DNA of 57,735 nucleotides from Pseudomonadota bacterium (lineage in GTDB: Bacteria > Pseudomonadota > Gammaproteobacteria > Burkholderiales > Burkholderiaceae_F). Position 1 is the stretch's first letter. The number at the start of each line of letters is the position of its first letter. The translations under genes were made by a program, and so were the position numbers. Shown one piece after another: positions 50,498 through 57,735 of this stretch. The stretch covers positions 1 to 57,735 of the forward strand of contig JAEZVV010000190.1 of assembly GCA_023443095.1 (NCBI GenBank). Reading direction: 5' to 3'. The notes beneath the pieces were generated by a model. It saw nothing but the letters and a program-made list of their open reading frames with translations. It ran no database searches and was not told where the DNA came from.

Positions 50498-52345
50498 GTG
50501 ACTTCCAAGTCCTGCACGGCGGCGGCGCTCGAATCGACACCGCCGCGCCTGGCCCGCCGCGGCGCTCGCATCGCGGTGGTGGGCATGCCCAACACCGGCA
50601 AGTCGACTCTTTTCTCCCGCTTGTCCGGCGTCTCGGCCCGCACCGGCAACTGGCCGGGCATGACGGTCGAACTCGAGACCGCCCGCCTGTTGCTGGGTCC
50701 GAGCCTGGTCGAGCTGGTCGATTTGCCCGGTATCTATTCGATGCTGGGAACGGCCGAAGACGAGCGGGTGACCCGCAGCTTTCTCGAACGCGAACCGGTG
50801 TCGGCCCTGCTGGTGGTGATAGCCGCGCCCGAGATCGAACGCCAGCTGCCGCTGCTGCTCCAGCTCAGGTCGCTCGGCCGCCCTTTGGTGGTGGCGCTCA
50901 ACATGGCCGACGAAGCCAAGCGCATCGGCCTGAGGATCGATGCCGACGCGCTGGCGGCTGAACTCGGCTGCCGCGTCCTGCTGGTTTCGGCGCGCAACGC
51001 CCAAGGTTTGGGTCCGCTCAAACAGGCGCTGCTCGAGGTGGTGTCGAACTCCGAGCCCGCCGTCGGCGCCACGGTGAGTGCCGCGCCGATCGACAGCTCA
51101 GCCTTTGTCGCCGAAGTTGGCCGGCTGGCCGAACGCGCGCTCGACGCGCCGCATGTATTGCCGGCGCGGATCACCGACAAGCTCGACGCTTGGGTCCTGC
51201 ACCCCTGGCTCGGCCTGCCGCTTTTCCTGGGCGCGATGTGGCTGCTGTTCCAACTGGTCTACGGCATCGGCGTGCCCCTGCAGGACGCGCTCGGCGCCGG
51301 CATCGACTGGGTCCAGCAGGGCTGGATTGCGCCGGCTGTGGCGAACTGGCCGGCGCCGGCGCAGAGTTTTGTCGCCGACGGCCTGGTCCAGGGCGTGGGC
51401 ACGGTGCTTACCTTCCTGCCCATCATCCTGATCTTCTTCGTCCTGATGGCGGTGGTTGAAGACAGCGGCTACATGGTCCGGGTGGCGGTGCTGATGGACC
51501 GCTTCATGTCGCGCCTGGGGCTCGACGGCCGCGCCTTCGTGATGCAACTGATGGGGCTGGGCTGCAATGTGCCGGCCCTGCTCGGCACCCGGGTGATGCG
51601 CTCGCGTCCGCAGCGACTGCTGGCGATGCTGATCATTCCCTTCTCGCTGTGTTCGGCGCGTTTGCAGGTGCTGGTCTTCATCACCGCCGTGTTTTTCTCG
51701 CCGACCGTTGCGCCACTGGTGATGATGGCGCTCTACCTGGTCAGCTTCCTCGTGGCCTTCGGCACGGCAGCGCTGTGGAAGCGCCGCTACACCGACAGCG
51801 AGCCGCTGCTGCTCGAGTTCCCGCCCTATCGGGTGCCGACCTTGCGCGCCCTGGCGCACCAGGCCTGGCAGTCGACCGCGAGTTTCCTGCGCGGCGCGGC
51901 CGGTTTTGTCCTGCTCGGCGTGCTGCTGGTGTGGGTCCTGACTCACGTGCCCTTCGACGCCGCGCCGGCCGGCCCCGCCACCTTGGCCGGCCGCCTGGCC
52001 GATTTCGTTGCGCCGGTGCTGGCGCCGATCGGCATCGATGCCTCGCTGTCGGTGGCGCTGATCTTCGGTGTGGTCGCCAAGGAAATCGTGCTGGGCGGGC
52101 TGGCCGTGATTTTCGCCACCGGCCAGGACGACCTCGGCGCCGCGCTCGGCGCCACCCTGACCTGGGCGCAGGCGGCGAGTTTCATGCTGTTCATCCTGGT
52201 CTACACGCCTTGCGTGGCGAGCCTGGCGGCGATCCGCCGCGAATCGAACAGCCTGGCTTTTACCGCGCTGGCCATGGTGTGGCCGCTGGTGGTGGCGTGG
52301 ACCCTGTGTTTCGCCTTCTATCAGGTGGCGCGGCTTTTCGTCTGA
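50498..52345 (+). CDS. feoB: Ferrous iron transporter B
   Basis: A 615-residue inner-membrane Fe(II) transporter. The N-terminal G domain has G1 GMPNTGKST (29-37), G3 VDLPGIYS and G4 NMAD. The membrane core contains the conserved Gate motifs, with cysteines in MGLGCNVPALLGTRVM and PFSLCSARLQVLVF. About eight helices follow. It is shorter than E. coli FeoB (773), mostly through a reduced G-domain spacer, as in several betaproteobacteria. The start is a GTG four bases after feoA. No feoC follows. Its 3' end overlaps the convergent aminotransferase gene by 25 bases. Confidence 0.95.
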   Translation: MTSKSCTAAALESTPPRLARRGARIAVVGMPNTGKSTLFSRLSGVSARTGNWPGMTVELETARLLLGPSLVELVDLPGIYSMLGTAEDERVTRSFLEREPVSALLVVIAAPEIERQLPLLLQLRSLGRPLVVALNMADEAKRIGLRIDADALAAELGCRVLLVSARNAQGLGPLKQALLEVVSNSEPAVGATVSAAPIDSSAFVAEVGRLAERALDAPHVLPARITDKLDAWVLHPWLGLPLFLGAMWLLFQLVYGIGVPLQDALGAGIDWVQQGWIAPAVANWPAPAQSFVADGLVQGVGTVLTFLPIILIFFVLMAVVEDSGYMVRVAVLMDRFMSRLGLDGRAFVMQLMGLGCNVPALLGTRVMRSRPQRLLAMLIIPFSLCSARLQVLVFITAVFFSPTVAPLVMMALYLVSFLVAFGTAALWKRRYTDSEPLLLEFPPYRVPTLRALAHQAWQSTASFLRGAAGFVLLGVLLVWVLTHVPFDAAPAGPATLAGRLADFVAPVLAPIGIDASLSVALIFGVVAKEIVLGGLAVIFATGQDDLGAALGATLTWAQAASFMLFILVYTPCVASLAAIRRESNSLAFTALAMVWPLVVAWTLCFAFYQVARLFV

Positions 52346-53511
52346 GGCGCGAGGAACGTCGCCAGCCGCGCCAGGCCGTCGTCGATGCGGTCTTCGCTCG
52401 CCGAAAAACACCAGCGCAACCAGCCTTCGCCTTCGGGGCCGAAGGCCACTCCCGGCGCCAGTCCCAGGCCGACCGAGGCCACCAGTCCCTTGGCAAAGGC
52501 GAGGCTGTCGTCGCTGCGGCCTGGGACGCGGAAAAAGCCGTACATCGCTCCCGCCGGGGGCGCGACCTCGACCCCGTCGATCCGCTGCAGTCCCGCCACC
52601 AGCCGCTCGCGCGCCCGCGCCAGCCGCGCCACGCTGTCGGCGACGAAAGGCTCGCCCTGCTCGATTGCGGCAATGCCGGCGCGCTGCACGAAGGCCGGCA
52701 CACACGAGGTGTTGAACTCGGTCAGCTTGCCGACCTGGACGATGAAGTCGGCCGGCCCGCAGATCCAGCCCAGGCGCCAGCCGGTCATGCTCCAGGCCTT
52801 GGAAAAAGTGCTGGCCGAGACGAAGCGTTCGTCGGGGCCGATTTCGCCGAGCAGGCCGGGCGCGACCCGCTGACCGTCGTAGACCAGGCGGGCGTAGGCG
52901 TCGTCGGCGATCAGCCAGATACCGTGGCGGGCGCAGTGCTCGCGCACGATTCGCCAGTCGGCTTGCGACAGAGTCCAGCCGGTGGGGTTGTTGGGCGAGT
53001 TGATCACCAGCATCCTGGTGCCGGGGCGGGTCGCCGCGAGCAGCTTTCCGAGGTCGAGCGACCAGCGCCCGGCCTCGTAATCGAGCGCGACCCGTTCGAC
53101 CACGCCGCCGAGGATGGTGGGGATCGCAGTGACGTTGGGCCAGACCGGAGTCACCACCACCACCCGGTCGCCGGGTTCGACCAGGGCCTGGGAGATCAGC
53201 ATCAGGGCGTGCACGCCGGCGCTGGTGACGGTGATGCGTTCCTTGGGCAGGGGCTGCGCCGGCCGGTAAAGCTGGCTCAGGTGGGCGGCGATGGCTTCGC
53301 GCAGCTCGGGCAGGCCGAGGTTGGGGTTGTAGAAGACGTCGCCCGCCTCGATCGCGGCCTGGGCGGCGGCACGGATGAAAGGCGGGGTGAGGCGGTCGCC
53401 TTCGCCGAACCAGAACTTGAGAATGTCGTTGCGGCCGAGGCCGGCGTTGGCGACCTCGCGGATGCGGGAAGCCGGCAGGGCGGTGATGGCGGGGCGGATC
53501 ATGGTGCCCAT
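52321..53511 (-). CDS. PLP-dependent class I/II aminotransferase
   Basis: A 396-residue fold-type I aminotransferase. The PLP lysine is about K236 in ASTFSKAWSMTGWRLGW. Asn/Asp contacts are in INSPNNPTGWTLS and LIADDAYARLVY, and the C-terminal Arg region is WLRWCFSASEDR. I use ATG 53511 (MGTMIRPA); 53502 is nearly as good. Aspartate/alanine/aromatic substrates are possible. The 3' end overlaps feoB tail-to-tail. It lies 100 bases downstream of gspF, so it may be read through from the type II secretion operon. Confidence 0.88.
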   Translation of the reverse strand: MGTMIRPAITALPASRIREVANAGLGRNDILKFWFGEGDRLTPPFIRAAAQAAIEAGDVFYNPNLGLPELREAIAAHLSQLYRPAQPLPKERITVTSAGVHALMLISQALVEPGDRVVVVTPVWPNVTAIPTILGGVVERVALDYEAGRWSLDLGKLLAATRPGTRMLVINSPNNPTGWTLSQADWRIVREHCARHGIWLIADDAYARLVYDGQRVAPGLLGEIGPDERFVSASTFSKAWSMTGWRLGWICGPADFIVQVGKLTEFNTSCVPAFVQRAGIAAIEQGEPFVADSVARLARARERLVAGLQRIDGVEVAPPAGAMYGFFRVPGRSDDSLAFAKGLVASVGLGLAPGVAFGPEGEGWLRWCFSASEDRIDDGLARLATFLAPQTKSRAT

Positions 53512-53611
53512 TATGGCGCCGGCGCTTTCTGCTCGCGGCCGCCGGGCTTGATCCAGCGACAACTTTCCCGCCGCGAACCGGCCGGCGGTCGCGGCTCAGG
53601 CTGGCCGGCCC

Positions 53612-54844
53612 TCAGCGCACCAGCTGGTTGATCTCGATGATGGGCAGCAGCACGGCGAGCACGATCAGCATCACGATCACGCCCATGGCCAGGATCAGGG
53701 CGGGTTCGAGCAGCGAAGTGAAAAACAGCGCGCGGCGCTCGGCTTCGCGGGCGTGGATGTCGGCGGCGCGGCCGAGCATCTCGGGCAGCTGGCCAGTCGC
53801 TTCGCCCGAGGCGATCAGGTGGATCAGCACCGGCGGGAACAGGCGCGCGCTGCCGCTTGCGCCCTTGTCTTCGGCGCGCAGGGCGCGTGCGAGCGACCAG
53901 CCCTCCCTGACCTTCTGGGTGGCGTCGATCACCCGCGCCCGCATGGCGTCGTTGCCGACGGTTTCGCCCGCGGCCTGCAGCGCGCGCAGCATGGGCACGC
54001 CGCTGCCGGCAAGGATGGCCAGGGTCGAGGCAAAACGCGCGGTGTTGAGCGAACGCGTCAGGATGCCCACCACCGGCCAGGTCAGCAGCCGCCGGTGCCA
54101 GGCGAGCCGCAGCGCTGGCACCTTGAGTGCGCGCCAGGCGATGAGACCGGCGGCAGCGCCGATCAGGAGCAGCAGCCAGCCCCAGTGACGCAGGAAGTCG
54201 GAAGCGACGATCAGGGCGCGGGTGAGCCAGGGCAGAGCCTGCTTGGTGTTGGCAAACACCTGGACTACCTGGGGCACGACATAGGTGAGCAGGCCTATCA
54301 CCACCGCGATCGCAACCAGGGTCACGATCGCCGGGTAGACGAAGGCGAGAGTGATCTTCTGCTGCAGCCGGGCGCGTTCCTCGACGTAGTCGGCCAGGCT
54401 TTCGAGCACCGAGCCGAGCTTGCCCGACTCTTCGCCGGCGGCGATGAGCGCCCGGTAGATCTCGGGGAACTGGCGCGGGTGGCGCGCCAGCGCGCTGGAG
54501 AGAGAAGCGCCCGCCAGCACCTCGGTGCGCACGGCCGCCATCAGCTCGCGCAGGGCGGGTTTGTCGCTCTGCTCGACCATCACGGTCAGCGCATCGGCTA
54601 CCGGCAGCTGGGCGCCGAGCAGCGAGGCGAGCTGGCGGGTCAGCACCGACAGTTCGGTCTGCGACAGGCCGCGCACAAAACCGGTGCTGCGCCGGGTCGA
54701 GTCGCTCAGTACGGGCTCGACTTGCAGCGGGGTCAGGCCGCGGCCGCGCAGAAGCTGGCGCGCCAGGCGCGCGCTGTCGGCCTCGATCACCCCGCTTTGC
54801 TCGCGCGCCTCGGCGTCGACCGCGGTGTAGCGGAAGGCGGTCAT
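53612..54844 (-). CDS. gspF: Type II secretion system inner-membrane protein GspF
   Basis: A 410-residue polytopic platform protein. The two GspF repeats each carry a cytoplasmic helical domain (LTRQLASLLGAQLPVADALT; ARFASTLAILAGSGVPMLRA) and the membrane helices end with LEPALILAMGVIVMLIVLAV. The N-terminal FRYTAVDAEAREQSGVIEAD is typical. It interacts with the GspE ATPase, encoded just upstream 22 bases away. T4P PilC is related, but the gspD-E-F order points to T2SS. Confidence 0.93.
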   Translation of the reverse strand: MTAFRYTAVDAEAREQSGVIEADSARLARQLLRGRGLTPLQVEPVLSDSTRRSTGFVRGLSQTELSVLTRQLASLLGAQLPVADALTVMVEQSDKPALRELMAAVRTEVLAGASLSSALARHPRQFPEIYRALIAAGEESGKLGSVLESLADYVEERARLQQKITLAFVYPAIVTLVAIAVVIGLLTYVVPQVVQVFANTKQALPWLTRALIVASDFLRHWGWLLLLIGAAAGLIAWRALKVPALRLAWHRRLLTWPVVGILTRSLNTARFASTLAILAGSGVPMLRALQAAGETVGNDAMRARVIDATQKVREGWSLARALRAEDKGASGSARLFPPVLIHLIASGEATGQLPEMLGRAADIHAREAERRALFFTSLLEPALILAMGVIVMLIVLAVLLPIIEINQLVR

Positions 54845-54866
54845 GGCAGCCCTGGGCAGCGGAATG

Positions 54867-56303
54867 TCATTCGCGCGTCACCCGCAGCACTTCTTCTCGC
54901 GTCGTCTGGCCGCTCTCCACCCAGCGCTGGGCGTCGGCCCGCATCGAACGCATGCCGTGGCTTTCGGCGAGCTTGCGGATGTCGTTGTCGTTGGCGTGGG
55001 TGTGGACCAGGCCGCGCAGCTCGTCGTCGACCTCGAGCAGCTCGTAGACCCCGGTGCGGCCGACGTAACCGGTGTGGCCGCAGTGCTGGCAGCCTTCCGC
55101 GTGCCAGGTGCCCGCTTCGTCCTGCCGCTTGCAATGCGGGCAGAGCTTGCGCACCAGGCGCTGCGCCAGCACGCCCAGCAGCGACGAGGACAGCAGAAAG
55201 GGCTCGACCCCCATGTCGACCAGGCGGGTGACGGCGCTCGCCGAATCATTGGTGTGCAAGGTGGCGAGCACGAGGTGGCCGGTGAGCGAGGCCTGGACCG
55301 CGATCTGAGCGGTCTCGAGGTCGCGGATCTCGCCGATCATGACGACGTCGGGGTCCTGCCGCAGGATCGCTCGCAGAGCGCGCGCGAAACTCATGTCGAT
55401 CTTGGCGTTGACCTGGGTCTGGCCTATGCCTTCGATGTCGTATTCGATCGGGTCTTCCACCGTCATGATGTTGGTGGTCGCCGCGTCGAGCCGGCGGATC
55501 GCCGCGTAGAGCGTAGTGCTCTTGCCCGAGCCGGTCGGGCCGGTGACCAGGATGATGCCGTGCGGTGCGTGGATCAGGCGGTCGAAGTCGGCGAGCGTGT
55601 CGGCCGCCATGCCGAGCTTGCCGAGCTCGAGCTTGGATAAATCCTTCTCCAGCAGGCGCAGCACCACCCGTTCGCCGTGGCCGGTGGGCAGGGTCGAGAC
55701 CCGCACGTCGACCGCGCGCCCGCCCACCCGCAGGGTGATGCGGCCGTCCTGCGGCAGGCGCTTCTCGGCGATGTCGAGCGCGGCCATGATCTTGATGCGG
55801 GAGACGAGCGCGCCGTGCAGGGCGCGGCGCGGTCGCACCACGTCGCGCAGCGTGCCGTCGACGCGGAAACGCACCATCGAATAGGTCTCGAAGGGCTCGA
55901 TGTGGATGTCGCTTGCGCCGTCGCGCGCCGCCTGCGTCAGAAGCGCGTTGATCATGCGGATGATCGGCGCGTCGTCTTCGGTCTCGAGCAGGTCCTCGAT
56001 GTCGGGCACCTCTTGCATCATGCGCGAGATGTCGACTTCGCCCTCGATGCTGCCGACGATCTGCTGCGCCGATCCTTCCTGCGTGGCGTAGCGGCGGGCG
56101 ATCGCTTCCTTGAGCTCGGCCGCGTCCTTCATCACCGGCCGCAAGCGGCCCGGCCAGACCCGGGTGACTTCGGCCAGGGCGGCGAGCGGCGTGGTTTCGC
56201 TGATCCAGGCCTCGGCTTCGCGCTCGGTCGTGGGAACGACCAGGATGGCGTTGTCGCGCGCCCACGCGTAAGGCACCAGGCGCGTCGGGTCGACGAGGCT
56301 CAT
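54867..56303 (-). CDS. gspE: Type II secretion ATPase GspE
   Basis: A 478-residue secretion ATPase. The N-terminal N2 region (IRMINALLTQAARDGASDIH) precedes the RecA-like core with Walker A GPTGSGKST (about 252-260), VVMIGEIRD as Walker B and LATLHTNDSASAVTRL as the His box. A tetra-cysteine zinc motif CPHC...CQHC lies at about 385-408. ATG 56303 overlaps the gspD stop by 4 bases (ATGA), so translation is coupled; the longer frame upstream lies inside gspD and is noise. Length is near that of other GspE proteins. Confidence 0.95.
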   Translation of the reverse strand: MSLVDPTRLVPYAWARDNAILVVPTTEREAEAWISETTPLAALAEVTRVWPGRLRPVMKDAAELKEAIARRYATQEGSAQQIVGSIEGEVDISRMMQEVPDIEDLLETEDDAPIIRMINALLTQAARDGASDIHIEPFETYSMVRFRVDGTLRDVVRPRRALHGALVSRIKIMAALDIAEKRLPQDGRITLRVGGRAVDVRVSTLPTGHGERVVLRLLEKDLSKLELGKLGMAADTLADFDRLIHAPHGIILVTGPTGSGKSTTLYAAIRRLDAATTNIMTVEDPIEYDIEGIGQTQVNAKIDMSFARALRAILRQDPDVVMIGEIRDLETAQIAVQASLTGHLVLATLHTNDSASAVTRLVDMGVEPFLLSSSLLGVLAQRLVRKLCPHCKRQDEAGTWHAEGCQHCGHTGYVGRTGVYELLEVDDELRGLVHTHANDNDIRKLAESHGMRSMRADAQRWVESGQTTREEVLRVTRE

Positions 56304-57735
56304 TGCACGACCAGGATGGGGTTGAGGCCGCGGCTGCGCAGGTCGGCCAGAACGTCGGCGATCGCCTGCGCCGGATCGACCGTGATCCGCACCCGTACCA
56401 GCTCGCTCTTGCGGGTCTTGACCACGTCGGGATAGGCCTGGTAGCCGGCTTCCTGGAGCCGCTTGATCAAGGCCTGGGCCTGCTTGGCGTCGGGCATGGT
56501 GCCGACCTGGACGACTTGCGCGGCGGGCGCTGCCGCCGCCGGGGTCGGCGCCGTTGGGTTGACGGGAGCGAGGCCGGGCGCGGCACCGGGTTCGGCTGCC
56601 GTGGCCCCGGCTTCGCTGCGGATGGCGGGCGGCACCGGCGGCTTGGGTGGCAGTTCCCCGCCCTGCAGGCCGCGGAAGATGAAGGTGTCGGCCATCTGGT
56701 TGGCCGCGAGCTGGCCGCGGATGTAGTCGTAGCGGTCGAGCGCCAGCGCCGACGAGGTGCCTTCGTCGCGCACCACGTAGGGCCGCAGGAAGACGATCAG
56801 GTTGGTCTTCTTGCGGCTGCGGTTTTCGTATTTGAACAAGGCGCCCAGCCCCGGAATCGAGCCGAGGATGGGCACGCTCTGGGTGCTGTTGTCGGTCGTG
56901 TCTTCGATCAGGCCGCCCAGGACCACGATGTTGCCGTCTTCGACCAGGACTACCGATTCGAAGCTGCGCTTGCTGGTGATGATCCCGCCCTGAGCGAGTG
57001 AAAGCGCGTTCTGGATCGACGACAGCTCCTGGTAGATCTGCAGCCGCACCACGCCGCCTTCGCTGATCTGCGGTTTGACCCGCAGCTGCAGGCCGATGTC
57101 CTTGCGCTCGTAGGTCTGGAAGGGGTTGACCGTGCCACCGCTGGCGCCGGTGCTGGTGTAGGAGCCGGTGACCAGGGGAATGTTCTGGCCGACCAGGAAC
57201 TTGGCTTCTTCGTTGTCCAGAGTCTGGATCGTCGGCGTCGACAGGATGTTGGCCTCGGTCGTGCTCTCGAGCGCGCGGGCGAGGAAGCCGAGGTTGAGGA
57301 TCTCGCCGATGCCGGGGATGGTGATCTTGCCCTTGACCACGCCGAGGTTGAGACCGGGCCCGAGCGAGGCGAGGTTCTGCGCCGCGTTGATGATGTTGGT
57401 GCCGCTGCCGCCGAAGTTGGTGCCGCCTATCACCGAAACGTCGCCGCTGTTGATTCCGGAGAGCGCCTGCCACTGCACGCCGAACTCGGCGCTTTTGTCG
57501 GCGGCGACCTCGACGATCAGCGATTCGATCACGACCTGGGCGCGGCGCACGTCGAGCTTGTCGATGATCGAGCGGATATTGCGGTAGAGCGGATCGGGCG
57601 CGGTGATGATCAGCGAGTTGGTCGCGGCGTCGGCCTGGATCATGCCGGCGAGCGGACCGGTCGCGGCCGTGCCGCCGCTGCCGCTGCTGCCCGCAGCGGG
57701 AGCGTTGCTGGGGGCGGCGGCGGGCGCCGACATGC
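56300..57735 (-). CDS. gspD: Type II secretion secretin GspD (partial) with a C-terminal SPOR-like domain
   Basis: The gene runs off the right edge; 478 codons are seen. The visible part begins in a Gly/Ala-rich region after the N domains and contains the N3/secretin core: DAATNSLIITAPDPLYRNIR, VIESLIVEVAADKSAEFGVQ, STPTIQTLDNEEAKFLVGQN, VVLVEDGNIVVLGGLIEDTT and PILGSIPGLGALFKYENRSR. After the secretin, a Pro-rich linker leads to a terminal region of about 75 residues (VVQVGTMPDAKQAQALIKRL and ELVRVRITVDPAQAIADVLA) that resembles a SPOR domain. Such an extension is not part of the usual GspD, whose C-terminus is an S domain for pilotin binding. The reading frame is open with no sign of frameshift. 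Confidence 0.9.
   Translation of the reverse strand, partial: MSAPAAAPSNAPAAGSSGSGGTAATGPLAGMIQADAATNSLIITAPDPLYRNIRSIIDKLDVRRAQVVIESLIVEVAADKSAEFGVQWQALSGINSGDVSVIGGTNFGGSGTNIINAAQNLASLGPGLNLGVVKGKITIPGIGEILNLGFLARALESTTEANILSTPTIQTLDNEEAKFLVGQNIPLVTGSYTSTGASGGTVNPFQTYERKDIGLQLRVKPQISEGGVVRLQIYQELSSIQNALSLAQGGIITSKRSFESVVLVEDGNIVVLGGLIEDTTDNSTQSVPILGSIPGLGALFKYENRSRKKTNLIVFLRPYVVRDEGTSSALALDRYDYIRGQLAANQMADTFIFRGLQGGELPPKPPVPPAIRSEAGATAAEPGAAPGLAPVNPTAPTPAAAAPAAQVVQVGTMPDAKQAQALIKRLQEAGYQAYPDVVKTRKSELVRVRITVDPAQAIADVLADLRSRGLNPILVVQ

Overview
The window is a high-GC, gene-dense chromosomal segment of a betaproteobacterium, most likely Rhodocyclales or Burkholderiales. This rests on the gene repertoire: a PhaM-type PHA-granule protein, a PEP-CTERM protein (implying an exosortase system elsewhere), a LiuR-type leucine operon carrying aceK, a fused indolepyruvate ferredoxin oxidoreductase, FolE2, a selenocysteine tRNA and a gspD-E-F type II secretion cluster. 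It is ordinary core chromosome with no prophage or intact insertion sequence. The only clearly foreign-looking stretch is a lower-GC patch at about 31.85-32.65 kb.

Region by region. 0.46-7.5 kb (minus): one tightly packed eight-gene operon under a MerR/LiuR-type regulator, with isovaleryl-CoA dehydrogenase, two GNAT acetyltransferases, a LysE exporter, isocitrate dehydrogenase kinase/phosphatase and a thiolase; a near-palindromic operator lies just upstream. 7.6-8.5 kb: tandem CopK-like periplasmic proteins. 8.7-11.5 kb: an exported argininosuccinate-lyase-like protein divergent from a LysR regulator. 11.6-13.4 kb: recQ. 13.4-16.3 kb (minus): a compact CheA-like kinase / CheY / CheX module. 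16.6-20.8 kb (plus): a coupled operon of MBL hydrolase, NlpE-like protein, EamA transporter and cystathionine beta-lyase. 20.8-23.5 kb (minus): envelope proteins, an SDR and YbjQ. 23.8-24.6 kb: a 7-TM protein and two facing terminators that flank a tandem repeat. 24.6-27.8 kb (minus): argS, a SPOR protein and dsbA. 27.9-31.6 kb: exported unknown, SRPBCC protein, asparaginase and a ferritin-like di-iron protein.

31.9-36.2 kb: a low-GC GFA-family gene, then folE2 and an exported glutathione peroxidase divergent from a CarH/LitR-type B12 photoreceptor regulator, then an SDR. 36.2-41.4 kb: MFS transporter, fibro-slime/PEP-CTERM protein, phaM, FAH-family hydrolase and a DUF3108 protein. 41.5 kb: selC (tRNA-Sec). 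42.0-45.7 kb: a fused indolepyruvate oxidoreductase. 45.9-46.3 kb: a 24-codon ORF with a strong ribosome binding site, stop-start coupled to a small membrane protein. 46.4-50.0 kb: cardiolipin synthase and an M3 oligopeptidase. 50.2-52.3 kb: Fur-box-controlled feoAB. 52.3-57.7 kb (minus): an aminotransferase and gspF, gspE and the 3' part of gspD, whose product carries an unusual C-terminal SPOR-like domain.

Common themes are leucine/acetyl-CoA metabolism linked to the glyoxylate-shunt switch (ivd, thiolase, aceK), envelope and periplasmic functions, and metal or redox handling (Feo, CopK-like, FolE2, GPx, DsbA). All assignments are from reading translated sequence and motifs; no database search was run.
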